DNA of 64,000 nt from Rathayibacter sp. Leaf185 (GCF_001423885.1 NZ_LMPP01000001.1:845543-909542); one strand, 5' to 3'. Positions 16,568 through 25,380 are shown, counted from the stretch's first letter. The notes: generated by a model from the sequence alone, not told the origin. Numbers and translations: made by a program.

Positions 16568-17350
16568 ATGAGACCCGCCCTCGCCCCCGCCACCGGGATC
16601 TCGATCTCGGCAGTGCTGCTGTTCGGCCTGCGCCTGCCGCTCGCGGGCTACCTGGTGCTCGCGGCGAGCCTCCTGCTCGCGCTGGTCGTCGACCGCACGC
16701 TCGCCGTCGACCTCTCGCTGATCGCCGCGGGGCTCGTGATCGTCAGCACGATCTCGGTCGAGGCGAACCTCGACTACCCGAACATGGCACTGATGGGCGC
16801 CGTGCTCTCGGCGGCGGTCGCCGTGCCGTGGGCGATCGACCACTACGGGACGAAGCGCCGCATCATCCGCTTCCCGCTGCGCACCGGTCAGCGCTGGACG
16901 ACGCTCGAGAAGTCGTACCTGCCCGCCGTCGTCGTGCTCGGCTGGATCCTGCTGCCGTTCTACTTCATCCGCTCGGGCGCCTACCTGAACTGGCCCGCCA
17001 TCTCGGCCCCCGACGAGATCGCCCGCCTCTTCGTCGGAGTCGGGTTCGTCGGCATCTGGGACGAGCTGTTCTTCATCTGCGTCGTCTTCGCGGTGCTGCG
17101 CCGACACCTCCCGATGTGGCAGGCGAACATCCTGCAGGCGGTCGTGTTCGTCTCGTTCCTCTGGGAGCTCGGCTACCGCGAGTGGGCGCCGGCGTTCACG
17201 ATCCCGTTCGCGCTGCTCCAGGGCTGGATCTTCTCGAAGACGAAGTCGCTCACCTACGTGATCTGCGTGCACCTGCTGTTCGACCTCGTCGTGTTCCTCG
17301 CGCTCGTGCACGCGCACAACCGCGAGTGGCTGCGCTGGTTCGTCTACTGA
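16568..17350 (+). CDS. CPBP-like intramembrane protease homologue
   Basis: A 260-residue polytopic membrane protein with about seven hydrophobic segments. The C-terminal half resembles the CPBP (Abi/Rce1-like) family: GIWDELFFICVVFAVLRR stands where the EExxxR motif is expected but has only one Glu, while VICVHLLFDLVVF matches the conserved His motif of the last core helices. The first motif is thus degenerate, and activity is uncertain. The ATG at 16568 follows TGAGGG and starts just before the first TM helix; a longer in-frame extension is unlikely. It sits alone downstream of, and divergent from, the dioxygenase. Role unknown; CPBP proteins cleave or protect membrane peptides. Confidence 0.65.
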   Translation: MRPALAPATGISISAVLLFGLRLPLAGYLVLAASLLLALVVDRTLAVDLSLIAAGLVIVSTISVEANLDYPNMALMGAVLSAAVAVPWAIDHYGTKRRIIRFPLRTGQRWTTLEKSYLPAVVVLGWILLPFYFIRSGAYLNWPAISAPDEIARLFVGVGFVGIWDELFFICVVFAVLRRHLPMWQANILQAVVFVSFLWELGYREWAPAFTIPFALLQGWIFSKTKSLTYVICVHLLFDLVVFLALVHAHNREWLRWFVY

Positions 17351-17444
17351 GCCGGGGCTGCCGTCGCCGGCACCCGGCCCCTCCGCCGTCGTCCTCGCAC
17401 TCCACGGTCGGGCGTCCTGACGACCGAGCAGGGAGGATGGGGGC

Positions 17445-18296
17445 ATGAGACTGGTGCGCGTCGCGGTCGGAGCGGCCGCCGCCGTGGTCGGGCTTCTCCC
17501 GTGGCTGCTCACCGGCATGCGGCTGCCGCTGCAGAACCTCTGGCGGATCGAGGTCGGGCCCGAGGCGATGCCCGTCGCGCTGCTGCCGTTCAGCCAGTAC
17601 TCGATCGTGCTGATCGCGGCGGTGATCCTCGTCGGCTCGGCGCTCGCGGGACTCGCGGTGCGGATCCGACGCGAGGGAGTGCTCGGCGCGCTGATCGGCG
17701 TGCTCGTCGTGCAGATCGCGGCCCTGGTGCAGTCGGCGGCCACCGTGGCGGGCGGGCTCGTCGAGGGCACCGCCTCCGCCGTCTACCTCGGCGCCCTCGT
17801 CGCGGGTGCCGCCGGGTCGATCGTGGTGGGGGCGCTGGTGCTGCTGCTGATCGCCCGGGCACCGGCGCCGGGGGCGGCCGTCGGAGTCTCGATCGCCGCG
17901 ATCGCCGCCGGGAGCTGGCTGACGACCCTCCTCGCAGCGCTCGCCGCCTCGAGCGCGGCAGGCCTCGCCGTGCTGAACGCCGTGCAGTGGCTGCCCGGGA
18001 TCCTCGCCGGGCTCGCGCTCGCGTGGTGCGGGCTCACCTCCGTCGGCCGCGTGCTCGCCTGGGTCGCGAGCCTGGTGCTGCTCTGGATCGGGCCGACGCT
18101 GGTGACCGCCGTGTCCTCCGCGGCGGGGTCGCGGGCTCTCGCGCCGTACCCGCTCGAGATGCTCGACTACGGGTGGCAGGTCTTCACGACGGCGCTGCTG
18201 CTGCCCGCGGTGTCGCTGCGCACAGCGCTGACGGCGCTCGTGGTGGGCGCCGTGGGCTTCGTGGCGCTGGCGGCGGTGGAGCGCCGCCGCGCCTGA
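17445..18296 (+). CDS. Polytopic membrane protein of unknown function
   Basis: A 283-residue, very Ala/Leu/Val-rich protein with about eight predicted TM helices and few polar loops. The N-terminus (MRLVRVAVGAAAAVVGLLPWLL) looks like an uncleaved signal anchor; RIRREG near residue 75 is a cytoplasmic-type basic loop and the tail ends ERRRA. I recognise no family motif. It begins 94 bases after the CPBP-like gene on the same strand with a good AGGGAGG upstream, so the two may be co-transcribed. No enzymatic residues are apparent. Confidence 0.7.
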   Translation: MRLVRVAVGAAAAVVGLLPWLLTGMRLPLQNLWRIEVGPEAMPVALLPFSQYSIVLIAAVILVGSALAGLAVRIRREGVLGALIGVLVVQIAALVQSAATVAGGLVEGTASAVYLGALVAGAAGSIVVGALVLLLIARAPAPGAAVGVSIAAIAAGSWLTTLLAALAASSAAGLAVLNAVQWLPGILAGLALAWCGLTSVGRVLAWVASLVLLWIGPTLVTAVSSAAGSRALAPYPLEMLDYGWQVFTTALLLPAVSLRTALTALVVGAVGFVALAAVERRRA

Positions 18297-18644
18297 CTCC
18301 CGCCAGAGCGAGGCCGAGACCGTCGCGTCGCCGGATATCAGAGGCTCCGGTCGAGCGGGCTCTCCTGGACGCCCGCCGCCCGAGACCGCAGACGAACAGG
18401 ACAGTGGGAGCGGCGAGGTGCCGGGAGGATCCGTGTCCGTGTCAGCAGTTCACCGGGTGGTGGGGCGGTGGCCGGCCTCACCCGAAGAGGTCGGCCACCG
18501 CGGAGCGCTGAGCAGGGGGATCTCAGCGGCGTTTCAGAGTAGGTAGAGGGGTGTACCCGCCTCTATCCGTTGCACGCGGAGGAGTGTCCGTTCCGCGCGA
18601 GCGGCCGACTGCAGCAGGAAGCGGGCGAGGCTCAGGATCACGGG
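18297..18644. other. Non-coding gap with strong hairpin
   Basis: No convincing gene lies in these 348 bases. A stable inverted repeat, CGGTGGCCG at 18466-18474 with CGGCCACCG at 18492-18500 and an inner CCTC/GAGG stem, could end transcription from the membrane-protein genes. It has no T-run. The remaining bases before the AraC start show nothing clear. Confidence 0.5.
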
Positions 18645-19628
18645 ATGAAAACCGCCTCGACGGAGATGTTCGCGAGTCGACGCACGGCGTCGACGCGCGG
18701 TCTCGACGAGACGCGGCAGGCACTGTCCGAGGCCTTCCTCCCGGTCGACTTTCCCGCGGCGCGGTCGGACGACGACGTCAGGATGCACCTGAACGCTCTG
18801 CTCGTCGGGCGGATCACCTGCGGCTTCATGAGGTTCCGGGAGGCTGTGCGGATCGAGACGGTCGAAGCGCAGCACTATCACGTCGACATTCCCATGGACG
18901 GTCGTTCGGTCATGCGGGCAGGTGCGGGTGCGCCCGTTCACGCCTCCTCGACGACGGCGGGCGCCTTCGTGCCCGGCGAACCGGTCGAGCTCGACTGCAG
19001 CGACGGCTTCGCGCAACTCTCCGTGATGATCCCCCGTGACCTGATGCAGCTCGAAGTGGAGGCTCTGCTCGGGCGAGATGATCTCGCGCCTGTCCACTTC
19101 GCCTCCGAGATCGATCTGAGCACTCCCGCGAGTCGGCTCGTCCTCCAGGCGCTGCAGTTGATCGACGGCGCGTCCGACCAGGCGTCCGGGCCCCTGGCGC
19201 ACCCGCTGGCACTGCAACGGCTGGAGCAGGTCCTGCTGCACAGCCTGCTCTTCGGGCAGCCGCACAACTACTCGTCGGAGCTGACTCGACCAGCACCGAC
19301 GGCCGGCCCACGTCCTCTCTCGCAGGCGGTGGAGCTCCTGCGGAGCCGGCCTGAGCATCCGTGGACCGTGAACGAACTGGCGGCGGCCGTATCGACGAGT
19401 GTTCGCAGCCTTCAGGAGGCGTTCCGCCGCACTCTCGACACGACACCGATGGCCTACCTCCGGCGGCAGCGACTCGAGCGGGTCCGCGAGGAACTGCTCG
19501 TCACCGCGCCGGGAGCTGTCAGCGTGACCGAGGTGGCCACTCGATGGGGGTTCATCCATCTCAGCCGATTCGCCGCCAGCTATCGCGCAGCGTTCTCCGA
19601 GAACCCCTCCGACACCCTCCGCTCGTAG
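18645..19628 (+). CDS. AraC-family transcriptional regulator
   Basis: A 327-residue regulator. Residues about 30-200 form an AraC_binding_2-type sensor (the segment QHYHVDIPMDGRSVM near 80 is typical), and residues about 225-325 are the double HTH: NELAAAVSTSVRSLQEAFRRTLDTTPMAYLRRQRLERV, then VTEVATRWGFIHLSRFAASYRAAFSENPSDTL. The start at 18645 is preceded by AGGATCACGGG; an upstream in-frame ATG exists but adds a low-complexity stretch. It is convergent with the aldo/keto reductase gene, 23 bases apart, and has no obvious target in the immediate vicinity. Such proteins often respond to small aromatic or fatty compounds. Confidence 0.88.
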   Translation: MKTASTEMFASRRTASTRGLDETRQALSEAFLPVDFPAARSDDDVRMHLNALLVGRITCGFMRFREAVRIETVEAQHYHVDIPMDGRSVMRAGAGAPVHASSTTAGAFVPGEPVELDCSDGFAQLSVMIPRDLMQLEVEALLGRDDLAPVHFASEIDLSTPASRLVLQALQLIDGASDQASGPLAHPLALQRLEQVLLHSLLFGQPHNYSSELTRPAPTAGPRPLSQAVELLRSRPEHPWTVNELAAAVSTSVRSLQEAFRRTLDTTPMAYLRRQRLERVREELLVTAPGAVSVTEVATRWGFIHLSRFAASYRAAFSENPSDTLRS

Positions 19629-19651
19629 CGCGCGTCGAGCAGAGGCCGACG

Positions 19652-20491
19652 TCACAGCATGGGCAGCCGGCGCGGTCGCGGGCCGCGGGGGAACGCGGCG
19701 TCGATCCGGTCGAGTTCGGCGGTGCTGAGCTTCAGCGCGCCCGCCCCTGCATTGTCGTCGGCATGCGCGACGGTGGAGGCTTTGGGGATGGCGAAGACGG
19801 CCGGCCGGCGCACGAGGAAGCGCAGGGCGACCTGCCGGGCGCTCGCACCGTGCTCCGCCGCGATCTGCTCCAGCACGCGGCCCCCCGGCGCCCGTGGATC
19901 GGGGAAGCGGTCGTGACCGAAGGGACTGTACGCGACGACGGCGACGCCCTGCCGCTCGCACCACGGGAGCACGGCGTGCTCGATCGCGCGCTCCTCGAGG
20001 TGGTACAGCACCTGATTGCAGGCGAGGTGCCCTTCCCCGCCCGACCGCCAGGCCTCCTCCAGATCGTCGACATCGAAGTTGCTCACGCCCCACGACCGGA
20101 TCTTGCCCTGCTCGCGCAGCTGCTCGAAGCCGGCGAACGTCTCCTCCAGGGGGTGCGAGCCGCGCCAGTGCAGGAGGTAGCAGTCCAGCCTGTCGGTGCC
20201 CAACCGCGTCAGCGTGCGCTCGCACGCCGCCACCACTCCGGCACGCGAGGCGTTGCTCGGGAGCACCTTCGAGACGAGGAAGACCTCGTCCCGCCGTCCG
20301 GCGATCGCCGCACCGACCACCGGCTCGGCGTCGCCGTACATCTCGGCGGTGTCGATGTGCGTCATGCCGCTGTCGATCCCGTGACGCAGTGCGGCCACGG
20401 CGGTCGGGCGGTGGGCATCGTCGATGTACCAGGTGCCCTGCCCGATCACGGAAACCTCCGACGGAGGGCGGCCGAATGGGCGGTGCTCCAT
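19652..20491 (-). CDS. Aldo/keto reductase
   Basis: A 279-residue NADPH-dependent (beta/alpha)8 oxidoreductase. The catalytic tetrad is visible: Asp and Tyr in HIDTAEMYGDAE, Lys in VFLVSKVLP and His in YLLHWRG, followed by RSWGVSNFDVDDL and the cofactor loop FAIPKAST. The ATG at 20491 (MEHRPFG) gives the standard N-terminus. It lies 19 bases downstream of the small ABM protein gene and is probably co-transcribed with it. The substrate, probably a carbonyl compound, cannot be deduced. Confidence 0.9.
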   Translation of the reverse strand: MEHRPFGRPPSEVSVIGQGTWYIDDAHRPTAVAALRHGIDSGMTHIDTAEMYGDAEPVVGAAIAGRRDEVFLVSKVLPSNASRAGVVAACERTLTRLGTDRLDCYLLHWRGSHPLEETFAGFEQLREQGKIRSWGVSNFDVDDLEEAWRSGGEGHLACNQVLYHLEERAIEHAVLPWCERQGVAVVAYSPFGHDRFPDPRAPGGRVLEQIAAEHGASARQVALRFLVRRPAVFAIPKASTVAHADDNAGAGALKLSTAELDRIDAAFPRGPRPRRLPML

Positions 20492-20510
20492 GAGCGTCGT
20501 CCTGCCGCGC

Positions 20511-20822
20511 CTACGCGGGCTGCTTCTCGGCGACGACATCGACCTCTTCGACGGTGGGCTCCCCGAACAGGACCCCGGTGTTCTCGCCGAGCGCTCGGCC
20601 GACCTCGCCCGACAGGTGCGCCTGGCGTCCGGAGTCGTCGGGGAACGCGTCGAAGATCCCGAACGACGTGGGTCCGAACTGCAGCGCGAACCACCGGACC
20701 GTCTTCGGCTCCCCTTCCACGATCGTCAGCCCCTGGTTCAGGAACGCCCGCAGGTCGTCCGCCTTGCCGGGCAGCGCCTCCAGACGGACGAGGAGTGCCT
20801 TGCTCACCTGGGTTGCCATCAT
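20511..20822 (-). CDS. Antibiotic-biosynthesis-monooxygenase (ABM) domain protein
   Basis: A 103-residue ferredoxin-like alpha/beta protein. VSKALLVRLEALPGKADDLRAFL is the typical first strand and helix, FALQFGPTSFGIFDAFPDDSGRQAHL the central sheet, and GEVGRAL followed by VEEVDVVAEK the end. Family members act as cofactor-free quinol or polyketide monooxygenases or as detoxifying dimers; no decisive residue can be called here. Two consecutive ATGs (20822 and 20819) are possible; GGGAG upstream fits the second slightly better. Operon partner of the aldo/keto reductase. Confidence 0.8.
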   Translation of the reverse strand: MMATQVSKALLVRLEALPGKADDLRAFLNQGLTIVEGEPKTVRWFALQFGPTSFGIFDAFPDDSGRQAHLSGEVGRALGENTGVLFGEPTVEEVDVVAEKQPA

Positions 20823-21218
20823 CGGTCTCCCTTGCTCGATCGGCGTAGCCGGCCCCGGATCACGTCCGCCCGGTGACGGTGCCATCGTGCCCGCTGCGAC
20901 CCCTCCGCGCCTACGACCTTGACGGATCCTCCCTCGACGAGTACCGACGTCTGCGCTCGGCGCGCACCGGGGAAGGCACTCCTGAGAGGACGGCCGGCAA
21001 CGACGCCACGCCTCCTCCCACCCCGGAGTCGCGTCGTGCACGGCGAACCGCTGTGCACGGCGAGACTGCGCAGCCCCGAACTCGGTGATGGCGACTCGCC
21101 GTCGTCTCATCATCTCGAATCCGGAGTGATTCCCGACCGCCTCGAAGTGTCGTGATCCGCAGCCGCGTCCTCCGCTCCGCTGCGAGACGCATCGTCGGCG
21201 CGGGTCAGGGGTGCGGCT
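20823..21218. other. Gene-free gap
   Basis: Nearly 400 bases without a convincing gene. Codon bias is weak in all frames. The only structure noted is an 11-base direct repeat GTGCACGGCGA occurring twice near 21030-21065. It presumably contains the promoter of the ABM/aldo-keto reductase unit near its left end. Confidence 0.4.
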
Positions 21219-22166
21219 TCAGCTCGCGTCGAGACGTCGAGCGAGGTCGACCGCCGCGGACCGGAGCTCGGGCGGCCCCGAGATCCTGAAGGGTGCGCCC
21301 GTGGCGGCGAAGCGGGCGGCGAGCGCGTTCCAGGACCAGGACCCGGCAGTCAGACGACAGCGCTCCGATTCGAGCGGCTCGAGGACGTCGTCGGCCGCGA
21401 GGTAGGGCTGCAGAACGCCCGCGGGGACGTCGAGCTCGGCCGTGCCGATGCAGGGCCAGCCACCGATCCCGTCCCCGCCGCGGAACCGCGACTCCACGAA
21501 GGCGGCGGGGTCGCCGCCGGGGATCTGCCTCGGAGTGAAGGACATCCGAGTCGGGTCTCCGGGCCTGATGCGGTCGACGCGGTAGGTGCGCCAGTCCTCG
21601 CGGTCCGGTGCCCAGGCGAGCAGGTACCAACGTCCCGCCCGGGCGACGACGGCGCTCGGGTGCACGCGGAGCGCCGGTCGCGCCTCGGTCTCCGGTGTCG
21701 CGTAGTGGAACCGGAGGACCTGCCGGTCGCGCACCGCTGCGCTCACCGCGACGAGCACCTCCGGGTCGACCGTGTCGCGTCCGGAGGCGGCGACCACCTG
21801 CACCGCGTCGACCCGGTGCCGCAGCCGGGCCGGCATCACCTGGCGCACGGTCGCGAGGGCCCTGGTCGCCGCCTCCGCGATGTCCGCCCCGGACGCCGGC
21901 GCGACCGCGAGGGCGAGCGCGACGGCCACCGCCTGCTCGTCGTCGAAGAGCAGTGGAGGCAGCTCGGAGCCCGCGGCGAGACGGTAGCCGCCCGCCGGCC
22001 CGCGCGCCGCGTCGATCCGATAGCCCAGATCGCGGAGGCGGTCGACGTCGCGGCGGACCGTGCGGGGGCTCACCTCGAGCCGCTCCGCGAGGACCTCGCC
22101 CGCCCACTCGCGGCGCACCTGCAGCAGCGAGAGCAGCTCGAGCATGCGGGAGGAGGGACTCGTCAT
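21219..22166 (-). CDS. WYL-domain transcriptional regulator (YafY-like)
   Basis: A 315-residue regulator with an N-terminal winged HTH of the HTH_11/DeoR type (LLSLLQVRREWAGEVLAERLEVSPRTVRRDVDRLRDLG) and a WYL ligand-sensing domain from about residue 140, where the eponymous motif appears as AGRWYLLAWAPDREDWRTYRVDRI. A C-terminal WCX-type extension follows. It is divergent from the VOC gene at 22277, with a 110-base shared promoter region, so it probably controls that gene, the usual arrangement for YafY-type regulators. Confidence 0.9.
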   Translation of the reverse strand: MTSPSSRMLELLSLLQVRREWAGEVLAERLEVSPRTVRRDVDRLRDLGYRIDAARGPAGGYRLAAGSELPPLLFDDEQAVAVALALAVAPASGADIAEAATRALATVRQVMPARLRHRVDAVQVVAASGRDTVDPEVLVAVSAAVRDRQVLRFHYATPETEARPALRVHPSAVVARAGRWYLLAWAPDREDWRTYRVDRIRPGDPTRMSFTPRQIPGGDPAAFVESRFRGGDGIGGWPCIGTAELDVPAGVLQPYLAADDVLEPLESERCRLTAGSWSWNALAARFAATGAPFRISGPPELRSAAVDLARRLDAS

Positions 22167-22276
22167 GCCCTTCAGTCTGCCGTGAGAAGCGGACAGGAAC
22201 CGACCGCATCTGCCGACAGGATCGTCCTGCGGCGGCCGAGAGGGTCGCCGGAACGACCATCACCAGGAGAGACACC

Positions 22277-22693
22277 ATGACGTTCTCAGTGACCCCGCAT
22301 CTCAACTTCGACGGCGACGCCCGCGCGGCGCTCGCGTTCTACGGAGCCGCGCTCGGTATCGAGCCGACCCTCGTGACCTACGGGCAGATGGGCGCCTCGG
22401 ACGACCCGGCCTGGGCCGACCGCATCGTCTACGGCGATGTCGTCACCCCGGACGGCTTCGCCATCAAGGCCTTCGACGTCTGGCCGCACCAGCCCTACGA
22501 CCAGGGCTCGAACGCGTTCTACGCCTACGTCGAGAGCACCGACCGGGAGGCGCTCACTCGGCTCTGGCACGGGCTGCTCGACGGAGCCGAGATCCGCCAG
22601 CCGCTCGGCCCCTCGGCGTGGTCGCCGCTCGCCGGTCAGCTCCTCGACCGCTTCGGCGTGGTCTGGGCTCTGGAGGCGCCCGAGGCACGCTGA
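22277..22693 (+). CDS. VOC-family (PhnB/glyoxalase-like) protein
   Basis: A 138-residue paired beta-alpha-beta-beta-beta protein. SVTPHLNFDGDARAALAFYGAALG is the classic PhnB-like start, ADRIVYGDVVTPDGFAIKAFDV follows, and the second half ends with WSPLAGQLLDRFGVVWAL, the D-x-F-G-V-x-W motif of the family. These proteins are often of unknown activity; some bind metals or antibiotics. It starts after AGGAGAG, a good ribosome site, and is divergent from the WYL regulator that probably controls it. Confidence 0.88.
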   Translation: MTFSVTPHLNFDGDARAALAFYGAALGIEPTLVTYGQMGASDDPAWADRIVYGDVVTPDGFAIKAFDVWPHQPYDQGSNAFYAYVESTDREALTRLWHGLLDGAEIRQPLGPSAWSPLAGQLLDRFGVVWALEAPEAR

Positions 22694-22747
22694 CCCCTGC
22701 GCACGGGCGTGAGCAGGGCGACCGCGTCCTTCCGCGGCGTCGCCATC

Positions 22748-22788
22748 GGAACCGCCCCTCCTCCTCCGGGTGGAGCGGGGGCGGTTCC
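22748..22788. terminator. Bidirectional hairpin terminator
   Basis: GGAACCGCCCC (22748-22758) pairs with GGGGCGGTTCC (22778-22788) in a perfect 11-base-pair stem between the convergent VOC and zinc-dehydrogenase genes. The position suggests it ends transcription from both sides. Confidence 0.7.
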
Positions 22789-22795
22789 CCGAGTG

Positions 22796-23965
22796 TCAGG
22801 GTCGGAAGACCGCCCGCACGCACCCGTCGGTCTTCTCCTTGAACATGGCGTAGCCGGCGGGGCCGTCCTCGAGCGGCATGACGTGCGTGGCGAGGTGCTC
22901 GGTGACGATCTCGTCTCGCGCCATCCTCTCGAGGAGCATCGGGATGTACCGGTGCCCGTGCTGCTGAGCGGACCGGAGCGTGAGGCCCTTGTTCATCACC
23001 GCCCCCAGGGGGAACTTGTCGACGAAGCCGCCGAAGACTCCCAGCACGAAGAGGCTGCCGCCCTTGCGCGCGGCGAAGATCGCCTCACGGACGGCGGTGG
23101 GTCTGTCCGTCTGCAGCCGCAGCTGCTGCTTCAGCTGGTCGTAGGCGAAGTCGGGTCCGTCGCGGTGCGCCTCCATGCCGACCGCCTCGATGCACACGTC
23201 GGGGCCGCGTCCGCCCGTCAGCTCGCGGAGCTCGGCCGTCACCTCGCTGGTCTCGTAGTTCATGGTCTCCGCGCCGATGACCTGCTCGACCTGGGCCAGC
23301 CGCTCCTGGAAGCGGTCGATCACGATGACGCGCTCGGCGCCGAGCAGCAGCGATGCGCGCGCCGCCATCTGCCCGACACCGCCGGCGCCCCAGACCGCGA
23401 CGGTGTCTCCGGGCCGGACCCCGCCGAGATCCGCTCCCATCCATCCTGTCGGAGCGGCGTCGGAGGCGAAGAGCGCCCGCTCGTCGCTGATCCCCTCGGG
23501 AACGGCGAAGGCGCCCTGGTCGGCGTACGGCACGCGGATGTACTCGGCGTGGCTGCCGGCCCACCCGCCCAGCGCGCGGGAGTAGCCGTAGCAGCCGCCG
23601 GGCGCCTGGCCCCAGAGCATCTCGGGGATCCCCGCGTTCGGGTTGCCGTTGTCGCACAGGGAGTAGAGCTCGTGGCGGCAGTACCAGCACTTCCCGCAGC
23701 TGATGAACGAGCAGACCACCACACGGTCGCCGACCCGGTGCTTCGTGACGGCCGATCCGACCTCGACGATCTCGCCGATGAACTCGTGCCCGAGCACGTC
23801 GCCCGCTCGCATGGTCGGGACGTACCCGCCGAGGAGGTGGAGATCGGACCCGCAGCTCGTGCTCAGGGTCACCTTGACGATCGCGTCCTGAGCATTGAGG
23901 ATCCGGGGATCCTCGACGGTCTCGACCGAGAGCTCGTTCACTCCGGTCCAGCACAGAGCCTTCAC
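22796..23965 (-). CDS. Zinc-dependent alcohol dehydrogenase, FDH-like
   Basis: A 389-residue medium-chain dehydrogenase. Catalytic zinc ligands Cys (STSCGSD), His-Glu (GHEFIGE) and a later Asp region are present, and the structural zinc cysteines appear in SCGKCWYCRHELYSLC. The NAD site is AVWGAGGVGQMAAR. The loop GQAPGGCYGYSRALGGWAGSHAEYIRVPYAD and the EAVGMEAHRDGPDFAYDQLKQQ insertion are like glutathione-independent formaldehyde dehydrogenase-type enzymes. The GTG start overlaps the stop of the preceding ORF (GTGA). The substrate is probably an alcohol or aldehyde; the specificity is unknown. Confidence 0.9.
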   Translation of the reverse strand: MKALCWTGVNELSVETVEDPRILNAQDAIVKVTLSTSCGSDLHLLGGYVPTMRAGDVLGHEFIGEIVEVGSAVTKHRVGDRVVVCSFISCGKCWYCRHELYSLCDNGNPNAGIPEMLWGQAPGGCYGYSRALGGWAGSHAEYIRVPYADQGAFAVPEGISDERALFASDAAPTGWMGADLGGVRPGDTVAVWGAGGVGQMAARASLLLGAERVIVIDRFQERLAQVEQVIGAETMNYETSEVTAELRELTGGRGPDVCIEAVGMEAHRDGPDFAYDQLKQQLRLQTDRPTAVREAIFAARKGGSLFVLGVFGGFVDKFPLGAVMNKGLTLRSAQQHGHRYIPMLLERMARDEIVTEHLATHVMPLEDGPAGYAMFKEKTDGCVRAVFRP

Positions 23966-24492
23966 AGCACACCTCCGCCTTTCGCCTCGTCCTCTGCTTC
24001 ATCGACCGCGCCACCGAGCACAGTGCGCGGTCGTTCTCCGTGCGGTCTCGGGGTCGCCCGCAGGACCTCGCCCGTCTCGAAGATCTGCTTGGCGTCGCGC
24101 AGAGCCTCACGCAGCGCCTTCTCCAGATCGTCGTCCACCCCGGCACCGGCACCCTCGCGGACCCGGGCGTGCACCTCGAAGCCCTTGTCGCCGGGGGCTG
24201 GATCGATACGGATCTCGAGCGACTCCGCCAGACGCGCCAGCGGTTCGGGATACCCGCCGCTCTCGAAGTCCCGGGCCTCGCCCAGGACGGTGACCGCCTT
24301 CCACCCTTCCCGCCTCAGGGCCGCTGTCGGGCCGGCTGCCTCCGGCGGATGGGCTGCGGTCCTGGTCGCGGTGGTCGACTCCTGACCTTCGTGGCCCGGT
24401 GCTGCGCAACGCTTTCCTCGGGGACCGTGCCATCGTCGCCGGCACGGGGATCTCCTGCCGTGAGTCGACAGGCTGGTTGCTCCACTCTCCAC
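23962..24492 (-). CDS. Hypothetical protein coupled to the zinc dehydrogenase
   Basis: Up to 176 residues, start uncertain (GTG at 24492 gives the longest form). The last 110 residues, from GWKAVTVLGEARDFES, have convincing coding character, with AESLEIRIDPAPGDKGFEVHARVRE and a helical DDDLEKALREALRDAKQIFETGEVL, then a basic/acidic tail. The pattern of a beta strand, hydrophilic linker and E-I-R-I-x-P-A-P-G-D-x-G-x-E motif is reminiscent of SRPBCC/polyketide-cyclase-like proteins seen beside such dehydrogenases, but I cannot confirm it. The Arg/Pro-rich first 60 residues may not be translated. Its stop overlaps the dehydrogenase GTG, so translation is coupled. Confidence 0.5.
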   Translation of the reverse strand: MESGATSLSTHGRRSPCRRRWHGPRGKRCAAPGHEGQESTTATRTAAHPPEAAGPTAALRREGWKAVTVLGEARDFESGGYPEPLARLAESLEIRIDPAPGDKGFEVHARVREGAGAGVDDDLEKALREALRDAKQIFETGEVLRATPRPHGERPRTVLGGAVDEAEDEAKGGGVL

Positions 24493-24546
24493 CGGAACGA
24501 CCGCAGCCGGTCATCACACCTCGACCGACGTGCCCGAGCAGATCGC

Positions 24547-25380
24547 CTAGGCGCGCACCCAGCGATCGATCGGGAACGCGCCGAGCAGCGGCTCCGGCGA
24601 CCACCCGTCGAGCGGGGCGTAGGAGTCGGCCCGGATCGACGTGGCGTGCGCGTGGGCGGCGTCGAAGTCGTCGAACATCGCGTACTCCGACTCGGTGCGG
24701 CCGGTGCCCTCGAAGTAGTCCTGGTACTTGAACGGCGGCTCGGCGCTCGAGGCGATCAGGCCGACGGGGATCCCGAGCGCCTCGCCGATGACGACGGCGT
24801 GCAGCGACGAGCCCACGACCACCTCGCTGGAGGCGATCCGCTCGAGCACCTCCCAGAGGGGGCGCCGCGGATCGACGAAGTCGGGGTGCGAGCGGAAGCG
24901 GCCGAGCTCGTTGAGGTTCGGGACCACGGCGAGCGTGTGGCGCTTGGTCGCCGCGCTCCTGCCCAGCCGCGGGAACAGCCTCGGGAGCAGCAGTGCGGGG
25001 TCGCCGTAGATCGCGGGCGCCTCGATGCCCTTGTTCTCGCGGAGCCACGCTCGGGTGCGGGGGCCGCGGACCGCCCGGACGTCGATCCGAGTGAAGTCGT
25101 GCAGCGAGAGCGCCACCTTCCCGTTCACGCCCGTGCCCCAGACGATGTCGCCGTCGTGAGCCTTGTGCATGACGGAGCCGACGGCCATGACCGTCCCGCT
25201 GCCGGGCCTGCGGAGCGCGGGGCCGACCCCGCGCTCCTTCAGGATCCCGCTGACGACGACCGGGCCGAGCAGGTCGCCGAAGTTCTTCACGCGCGGCCCC
25301 ACCTGGAAGCGCCGGAGCACCGGGAGCTTGTTGCGGCGCGGATTCCAGCTGTAGACCGGGACGGATCGGAGGCGGGGCAT
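24547..25380 (-). CDS. Polysaccharide pyruvyltransferase family protein
   Basis: A 277-residue protein with the hallmarks of PS_pyruv_trans enzymes, which add pyruvate ketals to exopolysaccharide or cell-wall sugars from phosphoenolpyruvate. VKNFGDLLGPVVVSGIL near residue 31 is the N-terminal N-x-GD motif, AVGSVMHKAHDGDIVWGTG the middle, VRGPRTRAWL and YGDPALLLPRLF follow, and the C-terminal SSEVVVGSSLHAVVIGEALGIPV contains the conserved S-x-H. It is cytoplasmic, with no TM segment. No glycosyltransferase genes flank it, so it is an isolated polysaccharide-modification gene here. The ATG at 25380 is the first in frame. Confidence 0.85.
   Translation of the reverse strand: MPRLRSVPVYSWNPRRNKLPVLRRFQVGPRVKNFGDLLGPVVVSGILKERGVGPALRRPGSGTVMAVGSVMHKAHDGDIVWGTGVNGKVALSLHDFTRIDVRAVRGPRTRAWLRENKGIEAPAIYGDPALLLPRLFPRLGRSAATKRHTLAVVPNLNELGRFRSHPDFVDPRRPLWEVLERIASSEVVVGSSLHAVVIGEALGIPVGLIASSAEPPFKYQDYFEGTGRTESEYAMFDDFDAAHAHATSIRADSYAPLDGWSPEPLLGAFPIDRWVRA

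Noticed and set aside
20911-21192. Open frame in the gap between the ABM and WYL genes
   Set aside because: Arg-rich with no start site, no codon bias and no family likeness on either strand.
23962-24492. Calling this ORF a confirmed SRPBCC protein
   Set aside because: The likeness is limited to one short motif and gene context; kept as hypothetical.
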